Below, piece after piece: positions 48,649 to 60,436 of a DNA stretch of 64,000 bases; the stretch's first letter is position 1; every line of letters starts with the position of its first letter. This stretch comes from Physcomitrium patens (lineage: Eukaryota; Streptophyta; Bryopsida; Funariales; Funariaceae), in NCBI RefSeq assembly GCF_000002425.4, contig NC_037274.1, positions 14,175,517 to 14,239,516 on the forward strand, given 5' to 3'. The translations under genes were made by a program, and so were the position numbers. Under the pieces are notes generated by a model. The model was not told the origin of the DNA. It ran no database searches and was given only the letters and a program-made list of their open reading frames with translations.

Positions 48649-51600
48649 ATCCATATTGGAGGAAGAGGAAGAACGAGGCGTTGCACACATAGTGGAGCAC
48701 TTGGTTTTTAGAGTTACTCTGAAACTTACAAATCATGACATCATTCGCTTTTTGGAAAGCATCGGCGCTGAGTTTGGAGCAAAATGCGTCGACATCACCT
48801 GGTGAGACTATATACGAACTCATGGTTCCTATCGATGAGCCCGAAATACTATCTCAAGCTCTTAATATCCTGGCTGAGTTCAGTACTGAGGTTGGTGATT
48901 CCCGAACTTGACTGCGACCGGCTTCTCTCTCTCTCTCTCTCTCTCTCTTTTCCTCGTTTTTCGGTGGTAACTAAACCATGTATGAATAATCGTCTTGCCA
49001 TAGAGTTCTCCGATCAAAAGGCGAACGTGTCTGAAGCGATCGGTAATTCTCTCTAAGTGTCTTAGAAGTCCCGTAGTGGGGTTTTCAGGCTTTACCCGTG
49101 TTGCAATTGCATGCAGCTCATTTATGTGGTTTGCACGTGTAGATCCGAATATCTGATGAGGATCTAGAGAAGGAAAGAGGCGCTGTCTTAGAGGAATTGA
49201 GGGGAGGGAGAAATGCAATGGGTCGCATTCAAGAAGCTCACTGGATGTTATTAAACGTTCTCAGGTATGCTTACATTCTTTCATTTTTTTTGTCTGTTAA
49301 TTCGACCTTACAATCACCACAAATTCACTACTAAATGCATCTTTGAGCACTTTGAATTGCGTCGACCAATCCAAATAAAATTTAGGGGGTCTTAGTCCTT
49401 CTAAGTTGGAGAGTTTTTCCATGTTCAAATGTGACGTCTTCATGATGAGAAGAGAGGATAGATCAGATTCAAAAGATGGATTAGAGGGTAAATCCTCACC
49501 AGTAGAAGTGGGTCACCGTCTCAATTCGTTGCATGACCTTTCTTTCAGAGATCGCTTTCCAAACACTAGACATCAATTACGGCTCTTCCAACTACAGAGA
49601 GCTCTGATGACTTAGTGGTATTCTTGCAGTATGCCAATCGGCAACCAATTGGATTAGAGAAAGCTATAAAAAAATGTTTCGGCGTCACGAGTCAAAGATT
49701 TTTTTCACCTCTGGTATAGACCTGAACATATGGCCATTGTAGCAGTTGGAGATTTCCCAGATACTGAGGTACTCTCTCGTAGCTTACCTCTCTGTTTAGT
49801 TGTAAGATCTGGAAACATTTTTACTTTACTTTACTTTAATTTTTTTAATGTGTCCAGGTTATGGTTGACGATTGTATGGTGATTTTGAGAAATTAGGTGT
49901 CATTATCATATGTGTGCAAGCTGCCTGCCTTTGTTGAACATTGTTGTGTACGTGTGAAGCTTGTTTTGCCAGCTCTTGGCTTTACTTCGCATTCTGAGTA
50001 TAGTGTTTTTTGTATGATGAATTGCAGAGTGTTGTGGAGCTCATCAAACACCACTTCGGTGATAGGAAACCGCATGATAGAGGCAATGTTCTGTCTACGA
50101 TACCACTGTTCCCTGTCCCCTCACACAACGAGCCTCACTTCTCATGCTTTGCTGAAGCAGAAGCTGATGGTGTAAGTGTCAACTTCATTTTGTTTCTTGT
50201 GTTAATTCATGAACCCATTTTATTGATCTTTGAATTTGCTTGTTTGATTAGCTGCCTACCACTTAAACCGCTCCTTGTTAAGCGATCTGAAACGTTAACT
50301 GGGCCGCTGACTTTGTCTATTCACCTGTGATCAGTCCACCGTTATGATAAGCAGCAAGGTTCCTGCAAAACAGGACACAAAAATTAAAGATTATCCGTTT
50401 CTAATCGCTGAGCAGATGTTCCATAGTGCTTTAAAACTGAGGTTTTTTTAAAATCTCCAGGCAAAAGAACCCCCCATTTTTCTCATTCATCTCATCTAGC
50501 TCGAACCGGTTCGTCCCGTGAAAGCTTACATCATGTCGGCTAACTGTCAAGAGCGTGGAACGTTACAAGCACTCGAACAGATGCTTACAGAGGTAGAGCA
50601 CTCCGGTCCACATACGCTCAATGTGCATGCATGAGCTCATTTGAGATACTCACCTCCACAAAAATCTTGTTTTTTATGATTAAATCTTTCTATTGAAAGA
50701 TAACAGCTCAAATATATTGTTGAAGAAATTTACCGGTTAAGTTTAAGTTAAGCAATTATTTTTGCTCGTAGTATCCCATAGTCTTAGCTATGTGATTTGT
50801 GGGAATATTATAAGGTTGCAAGAGTTCGCCGGCATGGGTTCTCTGAGCCTGAAATAGCTTTTGTTCGTGAAATCATAATGGCAGACATTGAATCGGAATA
50901 TGTAGAAAGGGACCAGATGCAGTCCACAAGTTTGCGCGAGTATTTACAGGTATCAGTAACTCTGTAATTTTAGGAATTCTCTTGCCGGTTTACTGTATTT
51001 TGTGCTGGCTGCTACCTGTTTGCTACATTCATGCTCTTCAATAGTAAGAACATTGAGGTTCAGTACTTGTGGCTCGGTCGCTCCATACCGAGCGCTTGTG
51101 ATTATTTTGACGATTTATCTGCTTTTTGACATGCTAAATACCAAAAAGTAAAACTTGTACAGAGGGTAGCTGGAGTTTCGTTCTTTGCATGTTGTAGATG
51201 TTGTGAGAATATTGCTCTCGCAATGATACTTGAATTGAATTGATGAACTCACTCAACAGCACTTTCTGCGCGGCGAGCCAGTGCTTGGCATTGAATATGA
51301 GGCTCAGCTTCAGAAGACTCTGATACCAGGTCTGTGTTTATTCGCCTGTTGGCAGCTGATCAAAACATTCATATCTTACCGCACTGAAGCAATCAATCCT
51401 AATTAACAGAGATTTACTGTAATTGCATGCCAGACTGGGTATTATTGAGTGAATGTGAGTGCGCTCAATATTTGAATTTTTCATTGGCCAGACATCTCAG
51501 TGGCTGAAGTTACAAAAATTGCTGAGTACTACCACACCAAGTGCAACTGTGTTATCAAAACGCTAGAACCGCGTGCACGTGCAACTGAAAGGAATTTGAG

Positions 51601-53563
51601 GGCCATGGTGGCCAAGATACAGGCTCTCGAGGGTGGAGACATTGCCCCATGGGACGAAGAACATATCCCTGACTCTATTGTGGATAAGTTACCTACACCA
51701 GGGTATAACTCTTTCTCTTTCAGTACACAAGCTTCATTAATAGATTATTCATGATTCCAGATGTTTTTTTGTACACCTTAACATATTGTTGGGTGTCTCG
51801 AGGCATCTGGCAAAAGATGATTTATGGGGATTGCATTGACCTTTCAAGAATACTAAGCGTATCAATGTATTAGATATTGCTGCTTTCTGTCAGGTCTCTC
51901 GGTCCTTCAGTAGAGCAGAATCAAATTTCATGCTGATAACATCAAGTTCTTGTACTTGTGTGTGCAGTGTAATGGTTCATTCTGAACAGTTTCAAGACAT
52001 TCGAGCAACAGAACTAATTTTAAGCAACTGGATGCGTGTTTGCTACAAATGCACAGAGTTTCTCGAAGATCAGGTCATTGACCTCTTCCCAATGAATAAA
52101 TTGTCGTCTCGTATTTGCTTTTGACAACTCAGGCATTTCGTGGACATTTTCTAAATTTTTTTCCGTTCTACGATTGTTTTGATATAATTTTTCATGACTT
52201 TCAAGTGGTTTCTGGTGATCTCAGGTGCTCATAATTGATTATGCCTATGGCGGTCTCTCTGAGGTCGACGAAAGTGATTTTATCTCTTGTTCCATGGGCT
52301 CAATCATTGCAGGTGAAATTGGTGTTTTCGGACACAAGCCAGCAGTTCTGCTGGAAATTCTAGCACGCAAACGTGCTGAAGTAGGCACCAAAGTAGGTGC
52401 CTATGTGCGCACTTTTTCTGGAGAATGTTCGCCAACTGATCTGGATAGAGCTCTTCAGGTATTGTTGTGTTAATTGTGAACCCTTGTGGTTGGTTCAGGG
52501 GATCAACTAGTTGATTCTTTTCATCTGATAATTTAGTATGGTTACAGTACTAATAAAGTTCTCTCAAAATGTATAGCTTGACATTCATGCTTGCTTTTCG
52601 CAGCTTGTCTACCAACACTTTGTGGCGGAAGTAGTGCCTTCCAATGAGGAAGTGCAATTTGTGATGCAAATGTTTCTTGAAGGGATCAAAGCACAAGAAC
52701 GAGATCCATTCACAGCATATGCGAATAGAGTTCGTGAGCTCAATTATGGAAATTCATATTCTGAACATAATATCTAAATTGCTAGATAATTCTAAGTAAA
52801 TAATTTGCTTTGTTCCTTCAATCGGGTAGGAGAGTCGAACACTTGAGGATAGAAAGCGTAGATTGTGCAAGTCATGCTGAAGATTTGGTCTGCAGGCTCA
52901 AGAACAATGGAGAATTTCAGCAAGGTCTAAAGCAACGGCTGTGACTATGAAAGATGCTCTTTCTCGTATTCTCTCAGTCCCATGCAAAGAACATTACACC
53001 GCAGTTGCGTTGATTCCTAGGGCTCCACGGCTGCAACTGATACTTGCAAACCTCGCCAGATTGGAGCAGAACCTAAGTAAAGAGAGTAAGGTAAACTAAG
53101 GACGATCTATTATTTCCTAAGTTATTTTGATGTGGTAGGTTGTGTCAGGTGCAATTATGTCACGTAGGTGGATCTTTCTTTGTCAATACATGACGTGTCC
53201 AAACTTGTTCCTTTATTTGTTTATTTATTTATTTTGCTTTCATTCAGTATGTTCTATTTTGAGATGATTGGTTCTATACAGGACTCATATTTGTATCTAC
53301 TGGTAGTTCATGAATCCCTGCTTGTTACTTTCCGTATGAATTGGTTCCTTTTGTAGAAGTGAAATATCTGTGCACTGAGCGTACGTAATCGAGACTTAGC
53401 ATATTTTCTAAGCAAGCCGTTATAAATTTTGCCCGTTCTGCCTGCTTGAATTCTAGTATGAAGAACAGTAGCTAAAGTCTTATTTGTCTTTCAGGTAGCA
53501 ATAGCGACAGCTGGTGTTGTTGTTATTGGAACAGCCATTTGGAGATATACTGTTCGACGATGA
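48649..53563 (+). pseudogene. PQQL-like M16 zinc metallopeptidase, broken copy
   Basis: M16 (insulinase-type) peptidases cut peptides with a zinc ion held by an inverted HxxEH motif. Exons inferred from GT-AG sites and homology: 48649-48890 (HIVEH at 48686-48700), 49143-49264 (DLEKERGAVLEE, third zinc ligand region), 49630-49768, 50028-50171, 50335-50592, 50815-50949, 51260-51329, 51492-51702, 51968-52073, 52225-52458, 52604-about 52761, 52896-53090 and 53495-53563. The last encodes a hydrophobic C-terminal segment (VAIATAGVVVIGTAIW) as in plant PQQL. Exons from 50815 to 52458 join in frame. Breaks: an extra base near 48798; a shift near 49250; an extra A in the run near 49671; an extra T near 50447 plus a compensating loss; about 200 residues missing between 52761 and 52896; no clear first exon. 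A functional product is unlikely. Confidence 0.8.
48930..48949 (+). repeat. (TC)n microsatellite in an intron of the M16 locus
   Basis: A run of about ten TC units lies just after the donor site at 48890. It is simple sequence with no further function seen. Confidence 0.9.
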
Positions 53564-54429
53564 AGTTAATAACAACGAGCCTTGTACGCCGAGCTGTTCA
53601 CTATCTGTGCCACTTAACCGCTGACTCCGAAGTCGGTATCTGTCCACTCTTCTCCGCTGACATTGGAATCAGACGCTTTAAACTGTAAAATTCTAGAGTT
53701 TGTAATTTGTAGTTATGCCAATTTGTTTCACTTAGCTGTATCTCTGTAAAGTCTTACACATTGAAGGGGTTTCGGGGCTGATTTCTGTTTTCGATTAGAA
53801 GATCAACGTGTATTAGGATAAAAAAGCTGTCCCCTTAAATGTAGCGTCCGGCTTAACTTAATTCTTTTGCAAATCTATTTGCTGTGAAAGTCACGTCTCT
53901 TCTGGAAATTTAGCAGCTGTATCCTCATCGTTTTTTTTTTACAACACATTTGTAATAACAATTAGCTGTACCAGTAGAATTATTGTACCAGAGTTGAAGA
54001 TTCGAGGGTCGTCAATCTGCTATGTTCATGGCTGCTGGTGTTCTTTCCTGCATTTTATCTGTTTGGTACATTGTTTTCGCAAGACGGGAAAAATGTGTTA
54101 AGATTCTGCAAAACATCTTTCTGCTTCACTGCCTTAGTTTCTTGAGTTTCAAGGTTTTTTCTTCTTGTCACTATCTGTGGATTTAAAGATATATAACATC
54201 CATATAACATTGGATAGGAAGGTGGCCTTCTGCACATAAATTAGACATTACTTCCAATAATGATTGCATTTACATATAAATGCACAAAAATAATTTCTTT
54301 TTTGATTGAATGTAACTCTTATTTACTAATTTTTCACTTTTCTCTACTACACTATTCTCATTTTTTATTGTTATTGTTAGTATCATCCAATAGTATTGAA
54401 TTTTGCAATGATATTGGTGTTAGATTTTG
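53564..54429. other. Downstream region of the M16 locus, no gene
   Basis: The first 400 bp have the base composition of the gene and probably hold its 3' untranslated region; composition turns AT-rich after about 54240. A T-run lies at 53931-53940. No open frame with recognisable similarity is seen. Confidence 0.5.
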
Positions 54430-56050
54430 CATGCTTGCTAGAGAGACTCCATAAACAAGACAAGTGCAAACATTGTGGGTAACAATTTGATTACAAGCTC
54501 CACACTTTTTATTCTTTGGATTGTCCCATTTTATCAATTTGAATTCAAAATGATCTCTATATATTGAACTTCCAAAGGTTAATTCAAAGAGCAAGTTTAT
54601 GCTCGATTAAGGATTTTGTCAACAATGTCAAAATCTAGTGCTAGAATTGCCTACTTTAGATTAACTTGCTAGAAAAGAATCAAATTCTTATGTTTTTATA
54701 TAATTCTATTAAAAAGCTTTCATAAGCTTGAATTCATCATTTGTAGTTGTCTTTGTTCTATGAAATTTGAAACATCAAAAATAGGTTTATATAGCCACCA
54801 ATATTAGAGAAAGTCCATCACCACAGGCTTTTGTTTCTGCTTATAACTTTGCTTGATAGCATGTACACAAGGTATGCCAAGTATTTTTTGACAATATATT
54901 AATACAATAATCTATTAGTCAAGAAATGGGGATTTATGGTATTATTATCATAGAATCAATTAGAAGGTATTTTAGAGCATTTTAGTAGTTAAAATCTTAC
55001 AATCTAATTGGAAATGCATAACAAAAAAAAGTTCTAATTATACCTCATTGAATACAAAATGAAACACTCTTAGCAACACTTGATCAAAAATAGATTTATT
55101 TTTTGCTAAGATAAGATGTATGATTTAAGTCTCAAAACTTTCTTAGTAGTAGCATGTTATTATTGAAAGTTTACAAGTTCTAGTTTTTCTTATATAACAA
55201 GAAGAACCTATGTCAATACCTTAATCCACGCTTTCACAATAGCATGCTCTCCTTCAAATCAAGATATTGTGATGTGGCCCAAATAAAATTGTTCTTCATT
55301 TAAGCTCCCATAATTTTTTTTCTTGTAAAATAGCCATGATTTTTAAATTTATTTCCACACAAATAGTACCATTAATGTTATAAATTTGGTTCAAATAGCT
55401 ATATAATTTTTCTTTCTCTTATTGTAGTATAATGCTAGCTATATCTTCATGAACTCATCAAATTCATCATTTGATGTATTGATAGATTTTAAATTTGTAA
55501 GGATGTTCTTTTTACATATGTCAAATACATAGCAACACTTTTGCATTTGGAAGCACTCTAAAATGACAATTATCAAAGCTAGTTCTTGATTTGTAAGAAA
55601 AATCAAGTTGTCTTAAAGAAGGTAGTTTCAAAATAATTTTTTCACTTGCTCCAAAGTCCATCTATAGTGAAATTCTTCTTCACCACCTATGAATCAATAA
55701 AATAGTGAAAATGACATTGGCAAAAGAAAATCCATTTCATATAGGAACAATATTTGATACTTATTCAAAAAAACAACAATCAAAAGTAAATAATAATTTC
55801 TTATACACAATTGATATGTCACCATCTTTTAGAATTAAGAAAATTAAAGGTTTGTTTTGTAAGTGTAATTGAGAAGATTGATAGAATTTGATGAATTTCT
55901 TTTGGCAATCTTATGAACAATTTTTGGTATAAAAAGAATTGCATGACCTTGTCATTTTTATTAATTTTGATGTCATACTTATCTCTTTCTTGATAAGTAT
56001 ATCTACCAAAACTTTGATTGGTTGTCAACTTGTAATAGTTTCTACCTTCA
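54430..56050 (-). pseudogene. Decayed MULE-type (Mutator-like) transposase
   Basis: Minus-strand similarity blocks appear in the order of a MULE transposase. An N-terminal block lies at about 55820-56030 (YQERDKYDIKI). A catalytic-domain block at about 55440-55590 reads TNQELALIIVI, then frame-shifted VLPNAK, then KKNILTNLKS, like the VTDRELALMNAI...VFPNAKHLLCxWHIxKN pattern of the family. A block at about 55205-55275 reads HLGHITIS, stop, FEGEHAIVKAWIK. A SWIM-like zinc-finger end lies at about 54430-54600 (CTCLVYGVSLASM, where CxH would be expected). Several stops and frame changes are present. Terminal inverted repeats were not found. It sits between the two host genes. Confidence 0.65.
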
Positions 56051-56201
56051 ATTTGTATCTTTAGTCATAGATGTCTTTATATACCATTGGACAATTGGTA
56101 AGGTAGAGGGTTTTTGCAATGACCTTAGAAGCAATATCAACTTTCAATAATATAGTTTATTATGTGCTTCTAGTTGGCATTTATCTTCTTGGCAACAACT
56201 T

Positions 56202-56271
56202 AGGCTACTTATTTTCAATTGGATTGGTAACAAAATTGAAAATAAGTAGCCTGCGTTGAAAATAAGTAGCC
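56202..56271. repeat. Perfect 19-bp hairpin plus a third tandem copy of its arm
   Basis: The left arm 56202-56220 (AGGCTACTTATTTTCAATT) is the exact complement of 56234-56252, with a 13-nt loop. A further copy of 16 bp of the right arm (TTGAAAATAAGTAGCC) follows at 56256-56271, 20 bp after the first. It may be an end of a small transposon. It lies next to the decayed MULE. Confidence 0.7.
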
Positions 56272-56439
56272 CATGATTGACATCCCAATGATGATCTATT
56301 TTAAAAAAAAATTAAAGAATTATTTAAAAGAAGAGTCTATTCTTATACTATTTGTATTCTTCAATTATTACTATCTTATTGCAAGCTTCTTACTCTATAT
56401 GCAAACAAAGTCTATTATTTTTAGTTCTTCATATAGATA

Positions 56440-56445
<6 letters not shown>

Positions 56446-56476
<31 letters not shown>
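56446..56476. repeat. (TA)n microsatellite
   Basis: A run of TA dinucleotides is followed by a T-run. Similar runs occur at 14347-14380 and 63870-63906. It is simple sequence. Confidence 0.9.
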
Positions 56477-56479
<3 letters not shown>

Positions 56480-56484
<5 letters not shown>

Positions 56485-57320
56485 CAAATTGTTACTTTTG
56501 AACCATGTATCATTTTTCTTTTGGAAAGTGTTCCATTGTCTTTTGAGCTTCTTCAATGGTCTTAGAAGATACAAGAAGTAAATCTTCTAACAATATCTTA
56601 TCAAAAGATTATAGGATCTATATCTAATACCCTTCAAATATATTAATAGTAAAAAACATAAATTTGTTCTTAATGTTTCTAATTCTATTAAACAAAGACA
56701 ATTCGAAACAACAAATATAGATTAATAAACAAGAGTTTTTTAGCAAAATTGTTGAAAGATACAAGAGCTTACTATCTCACTAACAAATTAATATAAAGTG
56801 TGTGCAAAATCTTTGATCTAGTACAAATTCACAATTATAGACAATCTCTTAGAAGTTGAGACCCTTTTAGATTTAAATTGGTAGGTGGGAACAATAACCT
56901 AAAGTTCAAGAACTATAGAGATTGCAATCAATAAATTATATTTGTGTACAAAATCTAAAGCTAACATATGATATTGGTGTACAAAATCTAAGGGATAATA
57001 TTGTCAATAGCAATTGGGAATGAGAGCTGTATAGATCAAGGTGATGAATATAGCAAATAAAAGTTGTATTTGATAGAAAAAGAAACTCTTTCTTTGCATT
57101 TTTATATAAAGGTTGTCATTACTAGGAGTAATGTCCTACTACTACATTTCGATTATTCTTATTAATATTATTATATTTTGAATATTCTATGAATGAATCC
57201 TTATGGATTTGTTTATGCTTTAAGTTATTTATTTATTTTCTTTTTCTATAAATATGTGAATACTGAGATGTGTATGATGGCATGGAATCTTCCTGAAGTT
57301 CCAGAACCATTAGGTAGTGA
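56480..57320. other. AT-rich spacer, no gene seen
   Basis: No frame with recognisable similarity, LTR end or inverted repeat was found. The base composition matches the decayed transposon DNA to its left. Confidence 0.5.
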
Positions 57321-57327
57321 ACATTGA

Positions 57328-57678
57328 ATGCATCCAGGAAAAGCAGAAAATAGAGTTTATAATGCTACGGTTTTTATTCCATTTATTTGGGGTTTTGTTC
57401 ACCTATCACCATTGTATTATGAAAAGTATAAAACGAACTGGTTTAGGAACATGGTCAAGAATGATAAATATGAAATTATTATTATAATTATCATGTTTTG
57501 TATTGAAACACCCATGACAAGAGCCATCGATATTGGTAGCTATAAATGTAGCAACAGTTATCAACTGAACGTGACCCACCAAAACATATTCGAACACCTT
57601 CAGTCAAGCCTTCCTTGTGTTGCAGGGTATGTTGAGACACGATACCGACAAATATTTAAACAAATATATATAGATTGA
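57328..57678 (+). CDS. Unrecognised 116-codon open frame, doubtful
   Basis: The first half looks protein-like (MHPGKAENRVYNATVFIPFI, then WGFVHLSPLYYEKYK), with one short hydrophobic stretch. The frame continues upstream of the ATG in protein-like sequence (NLPEVPEPLGSEH) but across a stop codon, so it may be a decayed exon rather than a gene. I do not recognise a family. The second half is of mixed composition and may be chance. Confidence 0.25.
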   Translation: MHPGKAENRVYNATVFIPFIWGFVHLSPLYYEKYKTNWFRNMVKNDKYEIIIIIIMFCIETPMTRAIDIGSYKCSNSYQLNVTHQNIFEHLQSSLPCVAGYVETRYRQIFKQIYID

Positions 57679-57689
57679 AAGAAGCTCAT

Positions 57690-58135
57690 GAATGATGCAA
57701 CATTTATGAACTGGATACGTCAAGAGAGTCAAATGCTCAGAACCCCTTAAAAGAGAGCACTCAATGCCTGAGAGCAACTTGACAGCAACAAGTGTTGGCA
57801 ATATGGTCACCGGAGAAGCCACGCAGTGGCTCACAGAGATGACTTGAAAGCTGGGTTTCCTGGGAGGCTAATGAACCGTATCTAGCTGCGAATTCAAGCT
57901 CAGTCACTGCTGCTTAGTGAGACGTAATGCTGCGGTCATCACACAGACGTGATGAACTGGTGTAGCGTTAGGTGTGATCCAGTTCAACTGATAGATCGTG
58001 GGCATGAGACGTGCGAGGCTCGTCGAGCACAATGCCCCTCTTGCAGTCCCCGAACTTACTATCCTCTAACGCAAATGCTTGTGACTTGCGGTGTATATGA
58101 CAACACAATGTCATAGAACAAGCTGAGAAATGAGC

Positions 58136-58167
<32 letters not shown>

Positions 58168-58455
58168 GTTGCTCTCTTTGGGTTAGCTGCAGAAGCGAGC
58201 TGAAGGTGCGTATAAATTCTGGTGATGAGAGAGAATCGAAGCCTTGATGCAAAAGTTGGGCCCATGCCACAGGATGCCTAGCTGATATACATGCACAAGC
58301 CAGGACTGAAATTGTTGTCTTATTGCGATTCAGTGGATGCGCAATCTGTGAGGATCTCTTCACATGTTTGATCATATTTTAGTGGACGTCCGGTTAGATC
58401 TGTGTGGATCGAGGGTCGCGGTGCAGCCGACGGCGAGAGTGACCGGGATTGCACG
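57690..58455 (+). promoter_or_regulatory. Upstream region of the GALS-like gene: CT tract and TATA box
   Basis: The region is GC-richer than the flanking transposon DNA. A CT-rich microsatellite lies at 58137-58168, a pattern common near plant promoters and leaders. TATAAAT lies at 58211-58217, which would place a start of transcription near 58240 and leave a leader of about 210 nt before the ATG at 58456. These assignments are inferences from motif and position. Confidence 0.4.
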
Positions 58456-60224
58456 ATGGTCAAGCCAGATTTTACACAATGTCGGCTCCGGAAATTTTTG
58501 GGTAGATTCAGTCTTAACTCGAAAACGACCGGCTTTTCGCTTAAGAGAGCGACTGCTACCTTATTCCTCGTGATTCTCCCACTGGTATTGCTTGTGACTT
58601 TATTACATGAACTTTCGGGGCTCCGCACAGGCATCTGGCTTTCCACCTCACGGTCTCAGGCTCAAGGTCCACGCGAGTCTTCAGAAACAGCAAGAAAATT
58701 CCTCAGTCGAGCGCATGGTCAAAATCCGAAGAGGTTATCAGATGAAACTTATCCACTGCAGCGCCCTCTGAATCCGAAAACTGTTATGTCAACTGTATTT
58801 TTACGGGAGAGTAACATTAATGCTAGCAAGTTCGACCTTAGACGGGGAGAGATTCGTGCCTACCGACCACATGGAGTGGCGGCGCATTTCTTTTTGCAAC
58901 TTGGGACGTACCGGAGCAGCCCAAGAGCGTTCTCCACCGCCGGGAGCATTCAACGAAGTTTTGAAGACTGGTTTAAACCTCGGTTTCAGTGCGAGTGGAT
59001 CGGCAGTAATGGGACAGCGGTAAGGGCTAAAGAGGCAAAAAAGATTAGACCAGCACAATCCTTTAAAGGTTTCTACGATTCCCTCATCATCATCTGCCAT
59101 TTCGATGAAGACGTGGGAACAGATGGGCTTGGAGGCAAGCTCTACATGAAGTACTGGCACCAAGTCGACAAGTACCGAACTCCCGAGACCTTTCTGGCTC
59201 TCGTCGAAGCTCCTTCCGAATACAACGCTAGCATGTTTGAGCCTCCGTTTGCATACGACATTGTCTATTGCGGCTCTCCCATTTACGGAGACATTAGTCC
59301 GCAACGAGTTCGCGAGTGGGTGGCTTACCACACCTACGTCTTTGGCAATCGCTCCCACTTTATCTTGTACGATGCAGGTGGATTCCACGATGACGTGCAG
59401 AAGGTGTTGGAGCCATGGGTGAAGCTGGGCCGCGTCACTGTGCAGAATATTCAGCAGATCGAAATGTATCCCGCTTACTACCACCACCAACACACGGTCG
59501 TCAACGACTGCCTGATGAAGTCCCAGTTCCTGGCCAACTGGACCTTCTTCTTCGACATGGACGAGTATTTGTTCGTGGAACCTCCTCACTCCATCACCAA
59601 GTTACTCGAGGAAAAAACCCAGCAGGATGTCTCCGTGATCAGATACACTGGAAAGCGGATGTCAACTTCGATGTGCAGCCTGCCCAAAGCAAATGTCGAT
59701 AACGCCACTCGCGATGCGATCAATTCCAAGTCGGTTTAGTTTCTGATCACTTTGTTTCTCCTTTTCTGTTTTCGCACACACTTAGACTGGTCATAGAGTC
59801 CTTGGAACTTGGATTTAAATGGAGCACGAAGTCCTGATTGTTTTTCGCGGTTCTTTGAACTGGCCTTAGATTGTGGGGCTTCGAGAAATTTCTCCTCCAC
59901 TGGCACTGGGAGCATGGCCCAAGGGACCCCAAGTATGCCGTCCAGGCAAGACACATGTGGGCGGTGGAGATTCATAACGCTGTCTTGGCTAGGCGTGGCC
60001 AGAATCGGCTCCTGCAATACAGAGACCACATCTGGTTCCATCACTTCCATGGATTCATAATCAACCGCGCCGAGGGGTGCCGCGACTTCGTTGAAGCGTC
60101 GGAGAACAAGGCAATCGCTGTCGGCAAGAGCCAATACTCCGGCGACTACACCATTGCTCGCCTTGCCAAGGACATCAAACAGTTTGAACAAGCCATGGTG
60201 GGAAAGCTACCATTCATCTTGTAA
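58456..60224 (+). CDS. GALS-like glycosyltransferase family 92 protein (beta-1,4-galactan synthase type), 542 aa
   Basis: Two exons, 58456-59729 and 59870-60224, join in frame across a 140-bp intron (GTCGGT...CTTAG) to encode 542 residues. Layout: short basic N-terminus, one membrane span at about residues 33-53 (TLFLVILPLVLLVTLL), stem, then the GT92 (DUF23) domain from about residue 204. Family landmarks are YDIVYCGSPIYG, REWVAYHTYVFG, HFILYDAGG, VNDCLMKSQF, the metal/sugar-nucleotide DxD as DMD at 367-369 in FFFDMDEYLF, and WGFEKF at the exon join. This is the plan of type II Golgi enzymes that extend pectic beta-1,4-galactan; plant GALS proteins have about 500 residues. The ATG at 58456 was chosen because the upstream part of the frame has no ATG. 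No damage was seen. Substrate is inferred from family. Confidence 0.88.
59730..59869 (+). other. Intron of the GALS-like gene
   Basis: The 140-bp intron has donor AA|GTCGGT and acceptor CCTTAG|A. It splits the lysine codon just before LWGFEKF. Reading through it would stop at 59737-59739. Confidence 0.8.
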
Positions 60225-60436
60225 TCTAGAATCCATTTCTACCACACATCCTTACTGTCTTTATTTCTGGAAATTGGCTGAGCTTGTCACTGCCTGACCT
60301 CCGATCAGAAGAAGCTCAGGGGACCCTTCCTCGGTGGCCCGGCAAAGTTCAGATTGAGGAACTAACAGTGTTTATTTCTGTATGGACGAGGTGTTCATAT
60401 GAGATGGGAATACCAAAGCAGTCGTGATGATCAAGG

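Noticed and set aside
48880-49218. Minus-strand frame with an arginine/glutamate repeat
   Set aside because: It is the translation of a TC microsatellite in an intron, antisense to the M16 locus.
48649-50592. Frameshifts in the M16 locus as assembly errors only
   Set aside because: Two lie in homopolymers and could be errors, but others do not, and about 200 residues are missing outright; young element A nearby shows a long open pol, so the assembly is not generally error-ridden.
57968-58375. Minus-strand frame (135 codons) upstream of the GALS-like gene
   Set aside because: It is built around the antisense of the CT microsatellite; no family resemblance was seen.
58801-59589. Long minus-strand open frame (262 codons) opposite the GALS-like gene
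   Set aside because: It is the antisense shadow of a well-supported coding exon in GC-rich DNA, and its translation shows no family features.
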